A stretch of 64,000 nucleotides of DNA, from positions 1-64,000 of the forward strand of contig DAOVVV010000001.1 in assembly GCA_030637025.1 (NCBI GenBank). Direction: 5' to 3'. The position numbers and the translations under genes were made by a program. How positions within the stretch are numbered: the stretch's first letter is position 1; every line of letters starts with the position of its first letter. This document shows, piece after piece, positions 44,064 through 53,049 of this stretch. The DNA comes from JAGLHV01 sp023143305 [NCBI: Clostridia bacterium]. Lineage in GTDB: Bacteria > CBDUZB01 > JAGLHV01. The notes under the pieces are model-generated. The model was not told where the DNA came from, did no database searches, and was given only the letters and a program-made list of their open reading frames with translations.

Positions 44064-44855
44064 CTAACACTTCCTTTTATAACTATCGTCTATCGAAGTC
44101 TTAGATATTCTCTTACTTAAACGAAATTTAACAGTATTCATTATTTCCTTTAAACGAGAATGACTATCCACATAGTGAATTGCTTCCCGGCAACCAAACA
44201 AAGGATTGTCAGGATATAATGCATCAAAAACTGCTTTCAGTATTTCCATGTCTTCCGGATAGTCGGCGATAAAACGCAACTCAGGCCTTGTTATCTCCAA
44301 TGGTGCTTTATATAAAAAAATTTTGTACTTCTCTAAATGATTATGTACATAAGCAAGAGGATTTTCTGCATTTTTTAGTGAATCCTTCCTTTTTTCAAAA
44401 CTATCTATGAACAAATATTTTTTTGCAATTCGCACGTCTATCCCTAGAGGAAATGTTCTGGTTTGACCCACACCATTTGTTGTATAATCCGCCCCTGTTT
44501 CCAAATGAAAGCGTATGATATTATCAATTACTCCGGGATCCTGCATAGGGGCATCTCCACAAAACCTCAAATAATTCTCTGCAGGATATTTCTGTATTAC
44601 GTCATACATACGTTTAGAAACATCTTCTTCATCCCCTTTTTCACAAATGATATTTTCCTGTATACAAAACTCCGAAATACTGTTATCTGTTTTTTTATTT
44701 GAGGTGGCAACAATGATATTATCTACCAGGCATGACGCTCGAATTCTATCAAAAATATGGCCTAAAATTGGACGATTACATAATTTCAAGAGAGCCTTAT
44801 CGGGCAATCGGAACGAACCCATACGCACCTGAACAAGTGCTATAGTTTTGTGCAT
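44064..44855 (-). CDS. spsF: SpsF-like cytidylyltransferase-family protein
   Basis: 263 residues. ALVQVRMGSFRLPDKAL (6-22) is the SpsF-type nucleotide motif and LRFCGDAPMQDP the metal site. SpsF proteins accompany SpsE (NeuB-like) in spore-coat glycan operons and act as CMP-acid-sugar synthetases or their partners. It overlaps the SPASM gene by 16 bp. Together with the neighbouring NeuA-like protein this makes two cytidylyltransferases side by side. Confidence 0.82.
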   Translation of the reverse strand: MHKTIALVQVRMGSFRLPDKALLKLCNRPILGHIFDRIRASCLVDNIIVATSNKKTDNSISEFCIQENIICEKGDEEDVSKRMYDVIQKYPAENYLRFCGDAPMQDPGVIDNIIRFHLETGADYTTNGVGQTRTFPLGIDVRIAKKYLFIDSFEKRKDSLKNAENPLAYVHNHLEKYKIFLYKAPLEITRPELRFIADYPEDMEILKAVFDALYPDNPLFGCREAIHYVDSHSRLKEIMNTVKFRLSKRISKTSIDDSYKRKC

Positions 44856-46069
44856 TTTTTCTCCCCTGTACCATAGGTGTCCACAATTGATTGGGCAATA
44901 TCAAAAAAACGTTCCCTGCCACTTTTAAGACGGATAATTACCTCATCAATAATTCCAATACTTCTTTTCCAATTTTTTTTAATCATACTGCCTGATACAA
45001 TTGATTGTAAATGAGTTAAATAGGTATACTCGGACAAATTAATTCTGCTTGGATCAAGACTCCGCATTCGCTGAGCATAATTAACAAATGCTTCAAAAAA
45101 CGGCTTTTGCTGATATCGACGGTAAACATTTACATTACATTTTTTACACGGAAGGAACTTATCATAATCACCCTTCCAGACCGCTTCCCGTATACGCTGA
45201 GCTTCTTTGTTATTCCATATCTCATAAAGCGGTACCTCGGCACAATTACCGATGCAGGTTTCATCTCCTTCAGGATCTTGTAAGCAAAAATTACACCTTC
45301 CATCCCAGTAAATACCGATACAATACCAGGGGTTGATACAGGGTGCGGTTTTATTATCCGGGTCAAAATCAATATCTACCGTTCCCATAAGATTAAAACA
45401 ATCACCTACGTTTGTCCTATCGGCAGAAATAACTTCAAAAAACTGTTTAAATAATTCAATTTCTCTTTCGTATCCGGGATATTTAACCATACTGACTTCA
45501 ATAACAGGTTTTTCCACGCCACGAACAAACCGTTCCCGGAAAAGAGAAAGAATATTAATAAGTCTTTTATGAATAGGAATTCCCATTACCTCCTGATGAC
45601 GCTCATCATGTATAGTATCCACGGATATGTTCATCTTATCAAGACCGCTTCCCAAAAGCATATCACGCTGTTTCTCAGTCATAATCGTTCCGTTTGTAGG
45701 AAGATAAGCATAAAGGCCATGATCCTTTACAATTTTGATAAACTGCTCAAGATTCTTATTCATCAGGGGTTCTCCCCAACGAGTAAGAGCAATTTCTGTC
45801 ATCTCCCGATCACCAAAATCATCTAACATCTTGCTAATATCTTTAATAATTTTTTTAAATAAACCGATATCCATCTCTCCTTTGGGTCGTTTCATTGTTT
45901 GATGTGCACAGAACTTACAATTAAGAGTGCAATAAGTCGTAATCTCAATCCATATCCCTCTTGGTGGAAACGGACATATTGGTTTTGCATCGGAATCAAA
46001 CCACATTGCTTCCAACACCTTCTTCTCATGGTGATATGCAATTTCATCAATTTCATGATTAAGCCGCAT
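44840..46069 (-). CDS. Radical SAM/SPASM protein
   Basis: 409 residues, the longest SPASM protein here. EITTYCTLNCKFC gives C47, C51 and C54; ALTRWGEPLMN is the GGEP-like motif, and CINPWYC, CNFC, CIGNC and CKKC provide extra cluster ligands. The extra 100-residue C-terminal extension is unassigned. It sits inside the pse-type operon between a WbqC gene and spsF, which favours sugar chemistry over peptide modification. Reaction unknown. Confidence 0.8.
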   Translation of the reverse strand: MRLNHEIDEIAYHHEKKVLEAMWFDSDAKPICPFPPRGIWIEITTYCTLNCKFCAHQTMKRPKGEMDIGLFKKIIKDISKMLDDFGDREMTEIALTRWGEPLMNKNLEQFIKIVKDHGLYAYLPTNGTIMTEKQRDMLLGSGLDKMNISVDTIHDERHQEVMGIPIHKRLINILSLFRERFVRGVEKPVIEVSMVKYPGYEREIELFKQFFEVISADRTNVGDCFNLMGTVDIDFDPDNKTAPCINPWYCIGIYWDGRCNFCLQDPEGDETCIGNCAEVPLYEIWNNKEAQRIREAVWKGDYDKFLPCKKCNVNVYRRYQQKPFFEAFVNYAQRMRSLDPSRINLSEYTYLTHLQSIVSGSMIKKNWKRSIGIIDEVIIRLKSGRERFFDIAQSIVDTYGTGEKKCTKL

Positions 46070-46071
46070 GT

Positions 46072-46791
46072 TTATAACCCCTCACAATCCGTCTTTGTTA
46101 TATTGTCTGCCATAATAATGGACTTTGCCTTATTTTCCCCAACATTAAAAAGTAAATCTAAAATACACATTCCTTCCTGAAAACCAGTGTACACCTGTTG
46201 ATATCTGGGATGATTATAATTTTGAAATACTACTTTAATCCCTTTTTTTCTAAAAGATGCAACATCAAGATAATTTTTGCCTAAAGCACCGGATATATAA
46301 ATATCTGCCTGAATATAGGAGCATAAATTTTTTATAAGTTCCTGCTTTACTCCACCGATAGGAAGAGAAGAACTTCTTAAAATTTGTGTATTAATTTTCA
46401 ATACCTTAAGAAAATATTCTGTCATAGCATATATAAAATCACAGAACGAAAACTTCGCACTTAAAATATGCCGTTTAATATCAGGAAAAAATATATTAAA
46501 ATAAGGAGACTGAGAATAATTCAACTCTATTGAACGTAAATGTTTATTTTTCCATTTGTCATCGGATGATATCTCCATATCGCACAAAATTTTACCGGTA
46601 TGATTCTTAATACCAACAGGTACAGTAAGCCATATAGGCCCATTTTTTGTAAGAATTTTATTTCTATTGGTAAAACTATTCTTCTCAAACTGAACCGTAT
46701 CTAAAAACAAGAAGACATCCGAAAGAATAATTTTATGAAAATAACCCAGCCACGGCAAATATGCCGGTTGATGAATTGTTATTACTTTCAT
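46072..46791 (-). CDS. WbqC family protein
   Basis: 239 residues beginning with the family hallmark HQPAYLPWLGYFHK (7-20), followed by FEKNSFTNRNKIL and a late NYNHPRYQQV. WbqC-like proteins are common in O-antigen and nonulosonate loci and have been suggested to act as acyl or aminoacyl transferases or synthase partners; no reaction is settled. Its ATG overlaps the stop of the acetyltransferase gene (ATGA). Confidence 0.85.
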   Translation of the reverse strand: MKVITIHQPAYLPWLGYFHKIILSDVFLFLDTVQFEKNSFTNRNKILTKNGPIWLTVPVGIKNHTGKILCDMEISSDDKWKNKHLRSIELNYSQSPYFNIFFPDIKRHILSAKFSFCDFIYAMTEYFLKVLKINTQILRSSSLPIGGVKQELIKNLCSYIQADIYISGALGKNYLDVASFRKKGIKVVFQNYNHPRYQQVYTGFQEGMCILDLLFNVGENKAKSIIMADNITKTDCEGL

Positions 46792-47354
46792 ACATCCCCT
46801 CTATAACACACATGGTATTGAGAACTATCATCTTCCACTATACGATCTTCCAAAACCTTTGCTTTTCTTCCCCTTAATTTAAGATATTTTTCTATTTCAT
46901 TCTTCTTCATTAATAAAAAACCGAGTTTCTTATAAAATGTTAAAGCCACATTATTAAGACAACTTACTTCAATGGTCATTTTAGTTAATCCTATTTCACA
47001 TGCTTTCACCTTAAGACGTTCAAACATGTTTCTTGCCACTCCTTCTCCAGAATATTCTTGCGAGACAAGAACCCGATGCGTATGGCATATATCCTTGACG
47101 GTATTACTCGCTACCCATACACCAGCAACACCATCATCTAAAGAGCATGCCACCTGACTTAATTCCCATTTCCCCCTGAGATCAAGAAGATAATTATCTC
47201 TACCCCATGGAAATGTACAAAATTGTGCTCCCAATTCCCTTACGTAATTCTTATCAATAGCAACAATCTCTTCTATTAAATTAACCAATTTTTCCCGCGT
47301 CAGCGTCTCAATTATAATAGGCAATTTAACGATTCTTTTTTCATTCAAGGTCAT
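46788..47354 (-). CDS. pseH: GNAT-family N-acetyltransferase, PseH-like
   Basis: About 188 residues. The acetyl-CoA loop is in QEYSGEGVARNMFERL, followed by TIEVSCLNNVALTFYKKLGF, the usual GNAT end. Placed between pseI and the WbqC gene, it most likely acetylates the 4-amino group of the UDP-amino sugar made by PseC. The start is ambiguous: ATG 47354, TTG 47348 (better spaced from AGGTGG) or TTG 47372; all lie within the end of pseI, so translation is coupled. Confidence 0.75.
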   Translation of the reverse strand: MTLNEKRIVKLPIIIETLTREKLVNLIEEIVAIDKNYVRELGAQFCTFPWGRDNYLLDLRGKWELSQVACSLDDGVAGVWVASNTVKDICHTHRVLVSQEYSGEGVARNMFERLKVKACEIGLTKMTIEVSCLNNVALTFYKKLGFLLMKKNEIEKYLKLRGRKAKVLEDRIVEDDSSQYHVCYRGDV

Positions 47355-48372
47355 CCCACCTAAGAGGTTCAAAAGCCTTTAAATCACGAATAACTTTTTT
47401 CCCTATGATTTTATGAAAATACTTGGGCTCCAGTCCCCCGGCCGGACGCTTAATTTCCAGATGTTCTTCTTTCAAAATCTCCCCTTTTGAAACATCCCCG
47501 GCAACGTGTATACTCCTATACATCTTCTTTCCTGCCTTTTCATCCGGTCGTCCGGAAACTTCAGTTAATCCCATTTCGATATCACGAATTCCTTGTACCA
47601 AATCCTTCAAGTCATCAGGTTCGAGAGAGAAAAAATGATCCGGCCCCTCTAAGTTTCTATCAATGGTTATATGTTTTTCGATAATCTTTGCTCCAAGAGT
47701 AATTGCTGCAAATGTACCATAGTTGCGAAAAGAATGGTCGGAAAAACCAATTGGCAGGCTATATTTAGATTTTAAATACTCAATTTTACGAATATTCATA
47801 TCCTTCGGCTCTGTGGGGTAATTTGAAATACAGTGCAATACAGCAATATCTTGTCTATCAGGATATCCAATTACAGAAAGTGCTTCATTTATTTCATTAT
47901 CCTGAGCCATACCGGTAGAAATAATTATTGGCAAACTAAATGTTCTTATTATTTCTAAAAAGGGAATATTATTATTATCCATTGAAGCAATTTTTAATGC
48001 ATCAGCTCCTATATCAACCAAAAAACGCGCACGTTCTACACTACAGGGGGTTGCTATAAAGGCCATCCCCAAATGATGTGTTAAGTCTACCAACTCAGGA
48101 TACCATTCAAAAGGCAGCATAATTGAATCTAAGAATTCATACCAGTATTTATATTTACTCGCCTGAGAACATTTATAATCCGTAGATAACTGTCCTTTTG
48201 AAGCTATATCAAGGCCGGAAAATGTCTGGAATTTTACTGCCTGAACCCCTGCTTCAGCTGCGATATGAATAAGCTTTTTTGCCTGTTCTTTTTTCTGATT
48301 GTGATTATTAGCTATTTCAGCAATAACAAAACAAGGTAATTCTTTTTTAATAATAAAATTTCCTATTTTCAC
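47341..48372 (-). CDS. pseI: Pseudaminic acid synthase-type NeuB protein with SAF domain
   Basis: 343 residues, full family length. EIANNHNQ (19-26), AVKFQTFS (45-52), STGMAQ, GFSDHS and EKHITIDRNLEGPDHFFSL define the barrel; residues about 285-343 (SIHVAGDVSKGEIL, then RPAGGLEP) form the SAF lid. It condenses phosphoenolpyruvate with the free amino sugar released by PseG. PseI, NeuB and LegI are hard to separate, but with PseB, PseC and PseG here PseI is the best call. SpsE of Bacillus is the same family. Confidence 0.85.
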   Translation of the reverse strand: MKIGNFIIKKELPCFVIAEIANNHNQKKEQAKKLIHIAAEAGVQAVKFQTFSGLDIASKGQLSTDYKCSQASKYKYWYEFLDSIMLPFEWYPELVDLTHHLGMAFIATPCSVERARFLVDIGADALKIASMDNNNIPFLEIIRTFSLPIIISTGMAQDNEINEALSVIGYPDRQDIAVLHCISNYPTEPKDMNIRKIEYLKSKYSLPIGFSDHSFRNYGTFAAITLGAKIIEKHITIDRNLEGPDHFFSLEPDDLKDLVQGIRDIEMGLTEVSGRPDEKAGKKMYRSIHVAGDVSKGEILKEEHLEIKRPAGGLEPKYFHKIIGKKVIRDLKAFEPLRWDDLE

Positions 48373-49430
48373 TCTTTTTTCTCCTCTACATATTTACCCC
48401 TAACAAGAGAAATCCTATCATTAAATATTTCTTTTTCTTTCCCGGTAAGTACTAACCCATCCCCCTTAGCAATCCCAATAATTCTTTCCGGATTTCCGGC
48501 ATTATCTACAATAACATCTCCATAACATCCTATCATTCCTCCACTAACCAGTGAAAAACCTTCCTTAAGTCTACGTTTTGCAATAACATCAACTATCTTT
48601 CGGAATTCATAACGGGAAACCATCATGCCGTTAAAACCGGGTTTTGATAGAAGACAAATAATAGGAATATTTTTTTCCCCGGCTTTATGTATCGCTTTAT
48701 CAGTCACTGTTTTTAACCCCGCATCTATCACAAAACCATCTTCTTCTAACTTGTCAATCATCTCAACAGTAACAACAGGAATACCGTTAGTTACCCCGAC
48801 AATAACTAAATAGTTTTTTTTTATAATCTGTTCTTTTCGAATATGATGCAAGCGACCATTACACCCTCTTGCAACCATAGTATTGATTGATTCCACAACA
48901 TGTTGACTTCTTTCTTCATCACAATCACAAATATAAACATCCATTCCATACTCAACAAGTATCCCGGCTATTTTTGCACCAAGATGTCCTGCTCCTATCA
49001 CACATGCCCCTCGTCCGGAAAAATCTATATTTTTTATCCTACAATAATTAGTAAAAAAATATTCAAAGGCATTTGCAGTAATGGCATTGCCTCTAAAATA
49101 TCCAAGGGTACTTTTCTTTATACCCTTTCGAATAATATCATGCATCTTAATGCATGAAGATTTTTTTCCCTCAATATCAATCAAAATTTCATTAACCCGG
49201 CCATCAATAATTCCAACTATCTCATCTAAATCACAGACATTCGAAATCATAATATTTCCGCACACATAAGAAACCCCTTCTCTGATAGATGAAAAGAAAT
49301 AGTCTTCATTCCCCACATTCATTGTTGTACCAATACAAAAAACCGAATGTTTTTGTGTTGTATCTGCTTTTCTGCTAATTTCAGCAATCAATTCGCAAAG
49401 TTTATTTTTGATGTTTTGTTTTAGTCCCAT
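48369..49430 (-). CDS. Unassigned NAD(P)-binding dehydrogenase in the pse-type operon
   Basis: 353 residues. A central Rossmann loop GACVIGAGHLGAKIA (141-155) with D169 and a GVTNGIPVVT...VIDAGLKT segment resembles the shikimate-dehydrogenase/glutamyl-tRNA-reductase-like arrangement. The N-terminal 130 residues, which would hold the substrate domain, match nothing I recognise (cysteines at 12, 32, 57, 66, 93, 130). It overlaps pseI by 4 bp and follows pseG by 6 bp, so it sits at the very step between sugar release and condensation. No known Pse, Leg or Neu enzyme fills this place. A redox modification of the free or condensed sugar is my inference. Confidence 0.6.
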   Translation of the reverse strand: MGLKQNIKNKLCELIAEISRKADTTQKHSVFCIGTTMNVGNEDYFFSSIREGVSYVCGNIMISNVCDLDEIVGIIDGRVNEILIDIEGKKSSCIKMHDIIRKGIKKSTLGYFRGNAITANAFEYFFTNYCRIKNIDFSGRGACVIGAGHLGAKIAGILVEYGMDVYICDCDEERSQHVVESINTMVARGCNGRLHHIRKEQIIKKNYLVIVGVTNGIPVVTVEMIDKLEEDGFVIDAGLKTVTDKAIHKAGEKNIPIICLLSKPGFNGMMVSRYEFRKIVDVIAKRRLKEGFSLVSGGMIGCYGDVIVDNAGNPERIIGIAKGDGLVLTGKEKEIFNDRISLVRGKYVEEKKE

Positions 49431-49436
49431 TTCCGT

Positions 49437-50480
49437 TTACCTTTTCCGATATCGTTGAATAATTAATTCAACTACTTTTGCTGCACCATTTCCATCTATC
49501 TCTTCCATTCCACAGAGCGAGAGTTTTTTTCTTGACCGGGAATCATCAAGAACTTTGTGAAGTGCCCGGGAAAAACTTTCATTTTTTAATTCACTCAAAC
49601 GGCCAAGATTAATTACACAAAAACGTTCGGCTAAACGCCCGGCAGTCTCTAATTCTTTTTCTTCATCTGTAAGTGTTATAGAAGGCACACCCATACACAG
49701 GAGTTCGAATATACTTAAACCGCATCCGGATATCGCAGCAGCACATTCTATCATTATCTCAGGCATATTGGAAACATTCTGTCTTAAGTCAACTTCTATA
49801 TCAACTTCTTCTATTGTTTTTTTCATATCCTTATAATGAGCATACGCTTTTCCTACAACAGGAACAGCAATAATATCTTTTCTTACTTCGTTTAATTTCC
49901 TTACAATGCGGGTTATACCATTCCAGCCATCAACTCCTCCCTGTAAAATAAGGATTCTTTTTTTTTCAGACAAATCCGGTTTTGTTTTATATTTCTCCCG
50001 GCAGGCAACGAACTCCCGCCGTAACGGCATATATCCTGGAGCAGCGTATACACTAACACTACTATCTTCCATAGAGAAAAGTGGAACATATAAGGGATTA
50101 AAAGCAATATCCGCCTCACGCACCCCTTCACCGCTATCATCAAAGGTTACCACCAGCCCTGCCTTTCTTCTCACTGCCCGCAGACGAATAGAAGGATTAT
50201 TTAAACAATCAAATATCGCTACATCACATTGAGGAAAATTATCCGGAATTAGTTCAGATTGAGAATATTCCTCATCAACAGGTATTATCTTCACCTCGTT
50301 GCCTAAAAACTTTTGTATATGCTCTACCCCTTCCTCCTGGGAAGGAATAACAACCGTAACTTCTACCCCTTTACATTCTTTTATGAATGCCCTCGCTAAT
50401 GTTTCAATCCTTACTATATGCCCCATTCCCATGTTTCTGCCGCCATAACCAAAAAAAACTACCGAACAAATTTTATTCAT
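49437..50480 (-). CDS. pseG: PseG-type UDP-amino-sugar hydrolase
   Basis: 347 residues of GT-B-like fold. The start reads GYGGRNMGMGHIVR (11-24, with H21), the hydrolase's glycine/histidine loop; LILQGGVDGWNGITRI and AAAISGCGLSIFELLCMGVPSI follow, as in PseG/SpsG. It removes UDP from the 2,4-diacetamido-trideoxy sugar before PseI. Neighbours pseC (12-bp gap) and the unassigned dehydrogenase fit. Confidence 0.82.
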   Translation of the reverse strand: MNKICSVVFFGYGGRNMGMGHIVRIETLARAFIKECKGVEVTVVIPSQEEGVEHIQKFLGNEVKIIPVDEEYSQSELIPDNFPQCDVAIFDCLNNPSIRLRAVRRKAGLVVTFDDSGEGVREADIAFNPLYVPLFSMEDSSVSVYAAPGYMPLRREFVACREKYKTKPDLSEKKRILILQGGVDGWNGITRIVRKLNEVRKDIIAVPVVGKAYAHYKDMKKTIEEVDIEVDLRQNVSNMPEIMIECAAAISGCGLSIFELLCMGVPSITLTDEEKELETAGRLAERFCVINLGRLSELKNESFSRALHKVLDDSRSRKKLSLCGMEEIDGNGAAKVVELIIQRYRKR

Positions 50481-50492
50481 ATCTGCCTTGCT

Positions 50493-51665
50493 TTACCCCA
50501 ATCCCAGTTCTTCTATTAAACATCTACAAACATATTCCACATCATCATCCTGCATCAATACCGAAATAGGAAGAGACAATGCTCTTTCATAAACAGTTTC
50601 ACTGCAAGATAAATCACCGTTGGAGTAACCGTATTTTTTTTGATAAAAAGGATGTATCGATAAAGGAATATAGTGTACCTGCGTTCCTACATTTTTATTA
50701 CGCAGATTTTTCATAATAATTGACCTTGATTTCTTCAGTTCTATAAAGTTTATTAAAACAGGAAAGAGATGATAAGCACTCGTTGCCTTATAACTAAATG
50801 AAAAAAGCGGCATTTCTATCTCTATATATTTGGATAATAAATCACGATATTTTTTTGCAATAGTATTTCTCTTTTCAATAAAAGAATGCAGCCGTTTTAA
50901 CTGAGATAATCCTAATGCACACTGCATCTCAGTAATACGGTAGTTAAACCCTAAAAATTGCATTTCCGCATAGTACGGAGCAGCCTTTTCAGGATAAAAG
51001 AATTCAGAACTATTCTTCGTTACTCCATTATTCATAAATTGACGGACTTTTCGACAAAGGTCATCTCGATTGGTCAAAATCGCTCCGCCTTCCCCGGCAC
51101 AAAGCGGTTTTACCGGATGGAAAGAAAAGATTACTATATCACTATACCGGCAACTCCCTACAGGTTTCTCTTGATAGGTTGCTCCTATTGCATGAGAAGC
51201 ATCCTCAATAATCCACAAGCCTTTTGCTTTTGCTATTTGACTAATTCTTTTCATATCACAGGGCAACCCTCCATAATGCATAGGAATAATTCCAACAGTC
51301 CGCTCAGTAATTTTTTTTTCCATATCAGTTATAGACATATGAAAGTTCCCCTGTTCATTATCCACAAAGACCGGAATGCCGCCGCAATGAACAACACAAT
51401 TTGCTCCGGCAACAAACGTATTGTTGGGCACAAGCACTTCATCACAGTTACTAACACCTAATGCAAAACATGCAGATTGTAAAGCAGCAGACCCGTTTGC
51501 CATAACACATGAATTATCAACATGGCAAAATGCAGCCAGTGCCTTTTCAAATTCAGGCAAAACGGGACCCTGGGTAATGTAATCGGATTTTAAAACCTCA
51601 ACAACTGCTTTTATATCCGACTCGTCAATACATTGTCGTGAATACGGCAAAAATTTTCTTTCCAT
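50493..51665 (-). CDS. pseC: PseC-type UDP-4-keto-sugar aminotransferase (DegT family)
   Basis: 390 residues. PYSRQCIDESDIKAV start, GSAALQSA (58-65), EDASHAIGA (154-162, D155 contacts PLP), the Schiff-base lysine K186 in FSFHPVKPLCAGEGG, and the late NYRITEMQCALG motif. It adds the 4-amino group to the keto sugar made by PseB. SpsC of Bacillus is a relative. Cotranscribed with pseG. Confidence 0.9.
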   Translation of the reverse strand: MERKFLPYSRQCIDESDIKAVVEVLKSDYITQGPVLPEFEKALAAFCHVDNSCVMANGSAALQSACFALGVSNCDEVLVPNNTFVAGANCVVHCGGIPVFVDNEQGNFHMSITDMEKKITERTVGIIPMHYGGLPCDMKRISQIAKAKGLWIIEDASHAIGATYQEKPVGSCRYSDIVIFSFHPVKPLCAGEGGAILTNRDDLCRKVRQFMNNGVTKNSSEFFYPEKAAPYYAEMQFLGFNYRITEMQCALGLSQLKRLHSFIEKRNTIAKKYRDLLSKYIEIEMPLFSFSYKATSAYHLFPVLINFIELKKSRSIIMKNLRNKNVGTQVHYIPLSIHPFYQKKYGYSNGDLSCSETVYERALSLPISVLMQDDDVEYVCRCLIEELGLG

Positions 51666-51682
51666 AAATAAAATCCTATCTA

Positions 51683-52975
51683 TTATTTTTCGTCACCATG
51701 CCAATTTTCTATATAATCTTTCCATATCTTTCGTGCAGTTCTTTCTAAATTATGCCTTTTTTTGTATTTATAATAGCGAAAATCAAACCATCTGGGCAAA
51801 AGAAAAAACATATCAAGAATATTTAGCCTGTGGGAATTCAAGGACTTACCGAACTTTTTCTGACACTCTTTATAAATTGTGTCGGCAATAAACCAGGAAC
51901 TGGAGCGTTCCCCGGGAAAATCAAAATACATTTTAATCTTCTCCCTGAACTTATCTATTTCAGGACAAACATTCAACTTTTCTTCAGCAGCCTGATCAAT
52001 TAAAGAAACTGCTTCTAAAAAAGATTTCGGTCTCCAGCAGTAAAGCAATTCAGGAATCCTATAATTAGTAATTTTCATATGGGAATCCAAATCTTTAAAT
52101 AACTCTTCTACCGTAATAATCGGCACCCCCATAGAAAAAGCTTCATAAATTGAAGTTGTCTTCATTACAATAACAGCATGTTGTCCGGACAACCATGACT
52201 GAAAGTCTCCTCCATTATCAATAACAAAACGTGAACCAAAAATTTTCCGGAACGGCTTATAATTTTGAGAATTTTCAAGTTGGTGAGGTCTGAAAGAAAC
52301 AGTATATCCGCGACGAATAAGCATTTCAGCAATAGTCATAAATATTCTGAAAGCCCCAACCTGATACCAGACAAAATCCTCCACTTCACCATCCTTATTA
52401 AAATTTATACCTTGTCTGTTTCGTAGTCCATATATAAGAGAAAGGAAATTTCTATTGTCAAAAATATTTATTGCATTGAATAAACCAACAATACCAACTG
52501 TCCGCTTGTGTAATAATTTTCGCTTATAACTTTTTATACCGTCAAACTTAGGATTTCCTGATACAAATGATAATCCTTCCGGAAACAACTTTTTTTTATA
52601 TAGAAGAGAATTCTGCCATTTTCCCCATAAAAAAACCCTGGTGACATATTTCAAATATGAAGTTTTGTCATTTTTTACCCCTGTATAAGGAATATGCACA
52701 TGTTCTTCGTTAAACTGGAGCCCTTCCGCCGGTAAGACAAAAAGTAACGAGTTTTTTGTCATATCTCTTAATATTTCTTCTGATTTATGATAATTAAGAT
52801 GACTGTCTAAAAAGGCATGCGGTTTCCAATGACGCCATAACTGATATCTATTGTAACGAGTACAGTAACGTACTTTTGCACCCATTTTTTCTAAAAAATA
52901 CCCAATCCAGTGAAGAGGCAGGAAATCCCGTTGAAATTCATCTATATGCAACAGTACTTTAAAACCCCTTTGCAC
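51683..52975 (-). CDS. GT-B-like surface-carbohydrate/SpsB-type transferase
   Basis: 430 residues, GTG start with AAAGGAG. N-terminal HIDEFQRDFLPLHWIGYFLEKMGA and later VSGNPKF, SFRPHQLENS, MKTTSIYEAFSMGVPIITVEEL are features of capsule/teichoic-type GT-B enzymes. It occupies the place of spsB in the sps operon and may transfer the CMP-activated sugar. It is a shorter relative in layout of the 619- and 657-residue proteins. Family only; donor inferred from context. Confidence 0.6.
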   Translation of the reverse strand: MQRGFKVLLHIDEFQRDFLPLHWIGYFLEKMGAKVRYCTRYNRYQLWRHWKPHAFLDSHLNYHKSEEILRDMTKNSLLFVLPAEGLQFNEEHVHIPYTGVKNDKTSYLKYVTRVFLWGKWQNSLLYKKKLFPEGLSFVSGNPKFDGIKSYKRKLLHKRTVGIVGLFNAINIFDNRNFLSLIYGLRNRQGINFNKDGEVEDFVWYQVGAFRIFMTIAEMLIRRGYTVSFRPHQLENSQNYKPFRKIFGSRFVIDNGGDFQSWLSGQHAVIVMKTTSIYEAFSMGVPIITVEELFKDLDSHMKITNYRIPELLYCWRPKSFLEAVSLIDQAAEEKLNVCPEIDKFREKIKMYFDFPGERSSSWFIADTIYKECQKKFGKSLNSHRLNILDMFFLLPRWFDFRYYKYKKRHNLERTARKIWKDYIENWHGDEK

Positions 52976-53049
52976 AAATAATCTCCTTTACCTGTTTGTT
53001 GCGAAGACAAAATTTTGTTGACGGTTTATATCTCTCTGTAATAAAACAT

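Noticed and set aside
50958-51461. Long plus-strand open frame of 167 codons opposite pseC
   Set aside because: It is antisense to a clearly conserved aminotransferase and shows no family motifs.
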